A stretch of 64,000 nucleotides of DNA from Synechococcus sp. PROS-U-1 (GTDB lineage: Bacteria > Cyanobacteriota > Cyanobacteriia > PCC-6307 > Cyanobiaceae): NCBI RefSeq assembly GCF_014279755.1, contig NZ_CP047951.1, positions 434,001 through 498,000 of the forward strand, given 5' to 3'. Shown piece by piece: positions 58,205-64,000 of this stretch. Below the pieces are notes generated by a model. It ran no database searches and was not told the origin of the DNA. It saw only the letters and a list, made by a program, of their open reading frames with translations. Positions within the stretch are counted from its first letter, which is position 1, and each line of letters starts with the position of its first letter. The position numbers and the translations under genes are program-made.

Positions 58205-58833
58205 CCGGCGTTGATGCGTTGGAGGGCTCGTTGGGCCCGCAGCTGCACCACCCTGACACCCTCAGCATCGGAAGCGAGCTGCTTCAGCGAGGCATGGCCC
58301 TGTTCTGCCAGTTGCTGCGACACAGTCGTGCCGCGCAAACGCTGCTCGAGTCCATAGGCAGCTGCGTAACGCACGACCCACTCGTCGTCTCGTCCCGCTT
58401 TGAGCAGTCCCTGGAAGCAACGTTCAAGCTGATCTTCCCCCGCGTCTTTGGGCAGCTCCAAGTCCGCCAGGCCGCGGGTTGCTGAGCGCCGCACGCTTGG
58501 TGCAATGTCGGCCTGGAGAGCATGTTCGAGAAGATCAAGACCCCGTGGATCCCTAAGCGCTGCAAGCACTTTCACCACCCATGCTCGTGCTCCGTAATTG
58601 CGGGAATCCAGGCTTACCAGAAGGGTGGGAACGATGTCTCGTCCCAGCTGAATCAGCCCCTGCGTCGCGACGGCTGCTACCGCAGGATTGTTGAATCCAA
58701 GTACCTTCACGAGCGGCTTGGCGGCCTCAAGGTCGTTCAGTGCACAGAGGGCTTGCGTTGCTCGGACCAGTTCAGGGGTGCTGGTGGCGCGGTCGAGCAT
58801 CTGAATGGCCTGGGCTAGTCCTGTCGTGGTCAT
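58201..58833 (-). CDS. cpcF: Phycocyanin alpha-subunit lyase, CpcF/RpcF type
   Basis: 210 residues of HEAT-like repeats (LVKVLGFNNPAVAAVATQGLIQLG, LVSLDSRNYGARAWVVKVLAALRDPRG). It pairs with CpcE to attach the bilin at alpha-Cys84 of phycocyanin. Its ATG overlaps the cpcE stop by one base, and its stop overlaps the phosphatase start. Whether PCB or PEB is attached (CpcF or RpcF) cannot be told from sequence alone, but PebA/PebB nearby make PEB available. Confidence 0.88.
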   Translation of the reverse strand: MTTTGLAQAIQMLDRATSTPELVRATQALCALNDLEAAKPLVKVLGFNNPAVAAVATQGLIQLGRDIVPTLLVSLDSRNYGARAWVVKVLAALRDPRGLDLLEHALQADIAPSVRRSATRGLADLELPKDAGEDQLERCFQGLLKAGRDDEWVVRYAAAYGLEQRLRGTTVSQQLAEQGHASLKQLASDAEGVRVVQLRAQRALQRINAG

Positions 58834-59606
58834 CAGAGCAGGCCATCCATCGCATCGAGGACCTCGTCTGGGTCGTCGTTGTGTTCCGCCAGTTCACGGA
58901 GTGCGACCAGCTTGAGGCTGGGCTCTACTGCAGCCGAGCGGATTGAGGGGATAGCGCCGATCCAGCCGGTGGCTCCGAGGTCGAGCAGCGCTCCACGGCG
59001 AACCAATGGTTCGGGATGGTTCAGCAGCTTTTTGAGTTCAACTCCCCAGTGATCAAGCGCTGTGAGCTGCAGCAGAGCTCGGCAGGCTGCTGAACGGATC
59101 AACGGCCGAGGATGTTTCGTGAACGGCTGAACCACTGCGAGGTTGCTGCTGCTGGCATCACCAATGTCACCAAGGGCCTCCAGCAGGGCTTCACAGGGTT
59201 CGTTGAGTAAGGGGGAAGAGGTCTGCTCTTGTCCGGCCCCCTCCAATCCACTGGCCAGCAAAGCGCGGATGCCCTCAACAGCCCCACGGCTGCCCATCGC
59301 TCCAAGAGTGCGAACGACCTCTTCGCGCACGGCGTAGTCGTTCGATCTCAGCAGCAGCAGCAGGCGTTCTTCTGCCCTCGCATCCCTAAGCAGAGCAAGA
59401 GCACGGATCGCGTTGAGAGCTATACCGCGTCGTTCGGGATCGATCGGCGTGTCATTCAGTGCCTCAAGGGCTTTCAGCAGCAGAGGGATGGCATCTGGAT
59501 GCTGGCTGCGCATCTTTCCCAGCCACCAGGCGGCGTAGTACTGCGCTGAAGGATCCTCCGTTTGGCGAAGGTTCTGGATCACCTGCGCTTCACTTAGCGG
59601 TTCCAT
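58833..59606 (-). CDS. cpcE: Phycocyanin alpha-subunit lyase, CpcE/RpcE type
   Basis: 257 residues from the ATG at 59606 (MEPLSEAQVIQNLRQTEDPSAQYYAAWWLGKM), which overlaps the cpcT stop by one base. HEAT-repeat scaffold like CpcE; forms the heterodimeric lyase with CpcF for alpha-84. Upstream frame to 59639 lies in cpcT and is rejected. Confidence 0.9.
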   Translation of the reverse strand: MEPLSEAQVIQNLRQTEDPSAQYYAAWWLGKMRSQHPDAIPLLLKALEALNDTPIDPERRGIALNAIRALALLRDARAEERLLLLLRSNDYAVREEVVRTLGAMGSRGAVEGIRALLASGLEGAGQEQTSSPLLNEPCEALLEALGDIGDASSSNLAVVQPFTKHPRPLIRSAACRALLQLTALDHWGVELKKLLNHPEPLVRRGALLDLGATGWIGAIPSIRSAAVEPSLKLVALRELAEHNDDPDEVLDAMDGLL

Positions 59607-60199
59607 CACACCCAGGCCGACGCCATGTCGGCTGTCCAACTTTGGGTTTTCTTGAACTGGAACGGTCCAGCGATCGAGCCCCAGCAGCGCTCATTTGTGG
59701 TTGGGTCATGACCGCGGTCCAGGGTCGATAGTGCTTCCCCCTCCAGGTGAAAGCTGCTCACCAGCACGGTGTCTTTGCCATCCCGCCGCACGATGCATTG
59801 GCAGCCGGGCTCCATGGCCCCGTGGTAGCCGTCTTGTTGTTCGACCACCTGGTAGTGGCATTGATCCAGGCTGATGAGATCACTGTCCTGAATGGCAAGC
59901 CGCAGTTGCGGGTCAAACGTTGCCCCAGCGAAGCGTTCCGGATCGCGGAAGATGTGATTCCAAAGCTTGATGGCACCGGAGGGCTGTGCTTCAGCGCGGA
60001 TCATTCGCAACCGATAGGGATGCTTGGGGTCGACTGCGTAGGTCTGCTCGAGCAGGATCGATCCTGGACGCAGCTGTGCCAGGGGGCGATACCTCAGGAA
60101 GATGTGGGCATAGAGAGGCGGGTTGTCGAAGGCTTGTTGCTGGTTGCTGTACTCGCCGCAGAGCAGGTTGAGAAAACGCCGAACATTGGGGGTGATCAC
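59606..60199 (-). CDS. cpcT: CpcT/CpeT-family phycobiliprotein lyase
   Basis: 197 residues. The T-type beta-barrel lyase family (RFLNLLCGEYSNQQQAFDNPPLYAHIFLRYRPL, and the C-terminal GCQCIVRRDGKDTVLVSSF). CpcT attaches the bilin to beta-Cys153/155 of phycocyanin. Its place just downstream of cpcA and upstream of cpcE supports that site rather than phycoerythrin. Confidence 0.9.
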   Translation of the reverse strand: MITPNVRRFLNLLCGEYSNQQQAFDNPPLYAHIFLRYRPLAQLRPGSILLEQTYAVDPKHPYRLRMIRAEAQPSGAIKLWNHIFRDPERFAGATFDPQLRLAIQDSDLISLDQCHYQVVEQQDGYHGAMEPGCQCIVRRDGKDTVLVSSFHLEGEALSTLDRGHDPTTNERCWGSIAGPFQFKKTQSWTADMASAWV

Positions 60200-60227
60200 A
60201 GCGCTCTGATAAGGCCAGAAAAGAACA

Positions 60228-60255
60228 ATAAAAAAAGCCCCCCGAAGGGGGCTTT
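60228..60255 (-). terminator. Intrinsic terminator after cpcA
   Basis: In the RNA: AAAGCCCCC, the UUCG tetraloop, GGGGGCUUU, then a run of U. A 9-base-pair GC-rich stem with an exceptionally stable loop. It follows cpcA by about 19 bases and precedes cpcT. This probably caps most cpcBA transcripts while allowing some read-through to the lyase genes. Confidence 0.9.
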
Positions 60256-60273
60256 GCAGACAACATCACCTGA

Positions 60274-60762
60274 TCAGATCAGGGCGTTGATGGCGTAGTC
60301 GATGTAGCTGTTGGCTTCGGTAGCAGCATCGCCGCTAAGGCCGTGGTTGGACTTGATGTGCTTCAGAGCTTCCACGTACCAGGAAGGGGAGAGCTCAAAA
60401 GTACGGTTGATTTCGGCCAGGCCGGCAATCAGGTAGTCGTCCATGGGGCCAGTACCACCAGCGACCAGGCAGTAAGTGATCATGCGCAGGTAGTAGCCCA
60501 CGTCACGGGAACACTTGGCCTTGCCTTCAGGGGTTGCTGAGTAATTGGGCCCCGCCATCTGAGTGGTGTAGGGGAACTTGGTGTACACAGCTTGTGCTGC
60601 GCCGTTCACCAAGGAATCGGCCTTGCTCGTAAGGGCTTTGGCTGCTTCGAGACTGGCTTTGGCGCGATTGAAACGGCCGGAGGCAGCCTGAACTTCGGTG
60701 TTGCTCAGGAAACGACCCTGGGAATCAGCTGCTGCAACAGCTTCGGTAAGAGGGGTTTTCAT
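60274..60762 (-). CDS. cpcA: Phycocyanin alpha subunit
   Basis: 162 residues ([21 protein letters not shown]). Globin-like phycobiliprotein. Bilin-binding Cys84 is in [10 protein letters not shown]. The Asp next to it (Asp87) coordinates the chromophore nitrogen. Highly expressed rod protein. It follows cpcB after 42 bases and ends with a strong terminator. Confidence 0.97.
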   Translation of the reverse strand: MKTPLTEAVAAADSQGRFLSNTEVQAASGRFNRAKASLEAAKALTSKADSLVNGAAQAVYTKFPYTTQMAGPNYSATPEGKAKCSRDVGYYLRMITYCLVAGGTGPMDDYLIAGLAEINRTFELSPSWYVEALKHIKSNHGLSGDAATEANSYIDYAINALI

Positions 60763-60804
60763 TGGTTGATAGGAGAAGTGAAAGACGTCGGATTAACGCG
60801 TCGA

Positions 60805-61323
60805 TCAGGCGACGGATGCTGCGGCCTTATCGAAGTAGGTGCCGATCTCGCTACTCAACGAGGCGCAGTCGCCAGTGGAAATACCTGTTTTGTCGTTAAC
60901 GATGGAAAGGGCTGCCTCCTTCATCAGGTTGACGCCTGCTGCAACCGAGGCACCAGGAGTACCAAGGGCCAGATAGGTCTCACGCAGGCCATTCAGGCAG
61001 CGGTCTTCCATCACGGAAGCGTCGCCGGTGAAAGCGGAGTAGGTGACGTAACGCAGGATGATCTCCATGTCACGCAGGCAAGCTGCCATGCGACGGGAGG
61101 TGTAAGCGTTACCGCCTGGTGAAATCAAAGAGGGCTGCTGAGCAAACAGCTGGCGTGCAGCCGAAGCAACAATGCTGGAAGCGTTGCTGGAAATGCGGTT
61201 AACGGCATCCAGACGCTTGTTGCTGTCGGAAACCATGGAAGCGAGGGCGTCGATCTCGCTGGTGCTGATGAATTGTCCCCGGGCATCGGCCTGGGCGACA
61301 ACCTTGGTGAAGGCGTCGAACAT
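60805..61323 (-). CDS. cpcB: Phycocyanin beta subunit
   Basis: 172 residues ([20 protein letters not shown]). Bilin cysteines are Cys82 (RRMAACLRD) and Cys153 (STGDCASL), and Asn72 (PGGN) is the site of gamma-N-methylation. It is the first gene of the cpcBA-TEF operon. A 176-base gap upstream holds the promoter. Confidence 0.98.
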   Translation of the reverse strand: MFDAFTKVVAQADARGQFISTSEIDALASMVSDSNKRLDAVNRISSNASSIVASAARQLFAQQPSLISPGGNAYTSRRMAACLRDMEIILRYVTYSAFTGDASVMEDRCLNGLRETYLALGTPGASVAAGVNLMKEAALSIVNDKTGISTGDCASLSSEIGTYFDKAAASVA

Positions 61324-61452
61324 GGTTGTTGTTCCTGTGAACTACGTCTGGAAGGGGAATCTCAGACATGAAAGGGATAGCTGAAGGCTATTGCCTCCAT
61401 CCCGTCGCCTGCGATTCTGACCAACAGCTCCGGAGCCTCCCGAAAGCTGTTC

Positions 61453-61480
61453 ATAATGCTTAACTCCCTTGCTACAACAA
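61453..61480 (-). promoter_or_regulatory. Candidate cpcB promoter
   Basis: On the minus strand TTGTTG (61475-61480) and CATTAT (61453-61458) are spaced by 16 bases, matching 4 of 6 at each box to the sigma-70 consensus. This would give a 5' leader of about 120 bases before cpcB. No other pair stood out. Moderate to low certainty. Confidence 0.35.
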
Positions 61481-61499
61481 GGAAGTGGTGAGGCTTTTC

Positions 61500-63594
<2,095 letters not shown>

Positions 63595-63654
63595 TGGCTT
63601 GAACCTGTTGAATAGATGAATTCAAGTCGACAAATGAATTATTGCCTAAGCGGA

Positions 63655-63888
63655 TCAAGATTGTGCTTGCTGCGCATTCTTCTGGGCGACGAGTTGTGAC
63701 ATGACTTCGTCGAGCCGTTGTAGCTCTGGATGCGCCGCTACCGTGGCGTCGATTTTTTTCTGTGAAAGGCGCAGTTTTTTGCCTAGACCAATTACATCTT
63801 GAAAAAGTCTTTCTCGGTAGGCAGCTAATTCCTCAATAGACTCTTGCAATTCTTTGAGGCTGGGTAAATCGGACGCTGCGTTGTCCAT
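63655..63888 (-). CDS. Coiled-coil hypothetical in phycobilin cluster
   Basis: 77 residues from the ATG at 63888 (MDNAASDLPSLKELQ); a GTG at 63897 is also in frame. Predicted largely helical, with charged heptads (ELQESIEELAAYRERLFQDV). No recognised domain. Upstream of cpeS on the same strand, so a possible small phycobilisome accessory gene. Function unknown. Confidence 0.65.
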   Translation of the reverse strand: MDNAASDLPSLKELQESIEELAAYRERLFQDVIGLGKKLRLSQKKIDATVAAHPELQRLDEVMSQLVAQKNAQQAQS

Positions 63889-64000
63889 GCATTTCACATG
63901 TTGACCCTGGCGATACTAAGCCTCCAACTCGCCTGCTTAAGGCTTTTGTGAACCTTCGCTCAGCATTGCTCAAACAAAGGAAAGAGTGCTGTTGAAGGTG

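Overview
The window is a piece of a marine, phycoerythrin-containing Synechococcus-type picocyanobacterial chromosome. The evidence is the phycocyanin operon with its lyases, both phycoerythrobilin reductases (PebA, PebB), PsaD, NdhN, LdpA, a CCB-type cytochrome b6f assembly factor, Ycf45, a PanC-CMK fusion, gene-dense GC-rich DNA, and many 1- to 4-base stop/start overlaps. I see no IS element, prophage or CRISPR array.

Layout. 1-757 is an AT-richer left edge with one gene cut by the window, ending at a tRNA-Ser. 884-2584 holds alanine racemase and a divergent HNH nuclease. 2588-19027 is one long minus-strand ribosomal superoperon (S10, spc, alpha and L13-S9 clusters run together): rplC, rplD, rplW, rplB, rpsS, rplV, rpsC, rplP, rpmC, rpsQ, rplN, rplX, rplE, rpsH, rplF, rplR, rpsE, rplO, secY, adk, rpmJ, rpsM, rpsK, rpoA, rplQ, truA, rplM, rpsI, rpmE, prfA. 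19409-22510 runs the other way with ndhN, ldpA and ycf45. 22614-24652 has tRNA-Gln, a HAD hydrolase and recA, which has a perfect cyanobacterial LexA box upstream.

24655-36059 is a mixed housekeeping stretch: DUF1815, DUF2839, a DinG-like protein with eroded ATPase motifs, tyrA, a CrtD-like desaturase, a fructosamine kinase, a CurT-like thylakoid protein, a JAMM peptidase next to an E1/rhodanese protein, a tandem-fused CobO, LarE, SpeD, RecF and tRNA-Arg. 36077-42716 is a minus-strand run psaD, trpE, gshA, ppc, GNAT with tight overlaps. 42819-46482 is mrp, rodA and a degenerate histidine kinase. 46598-56227 includes hemF, an amidase-like protein, a CCB protein, a DEDDy exonuclease, an LpxB-related protein, tRNA-Cys, an aldo/keto reductase, purM and rlpA. 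56299-57741 is the panC-cmk fusion.

57725-63888 is a light-harvesting block, all minus strand: a coiled-coil hypothetical, cpeS, pebA, pebB, then cpcB, cpcA, a UUCG terminator, cpcT, cpcE, cpcF, and a low-molecular-weight phosphatase translationally coupled to cpcF. Together these make phycoerythrobilin, build phycocyanin and attach the bilins.

The candidates I would look at first are the JAMM/E1-rhodanese/LarE neighbourhood (possible sulfur-carrier or ubiquitin-like chemistry, with both MoeB zinc-knuckle Cys pairs lost), the tandem CobO, the helicase-like and kinase-like proteins that kept their folds but lost ATP motifs, and three genes whose conserved N-termini have no ordinary start codon.
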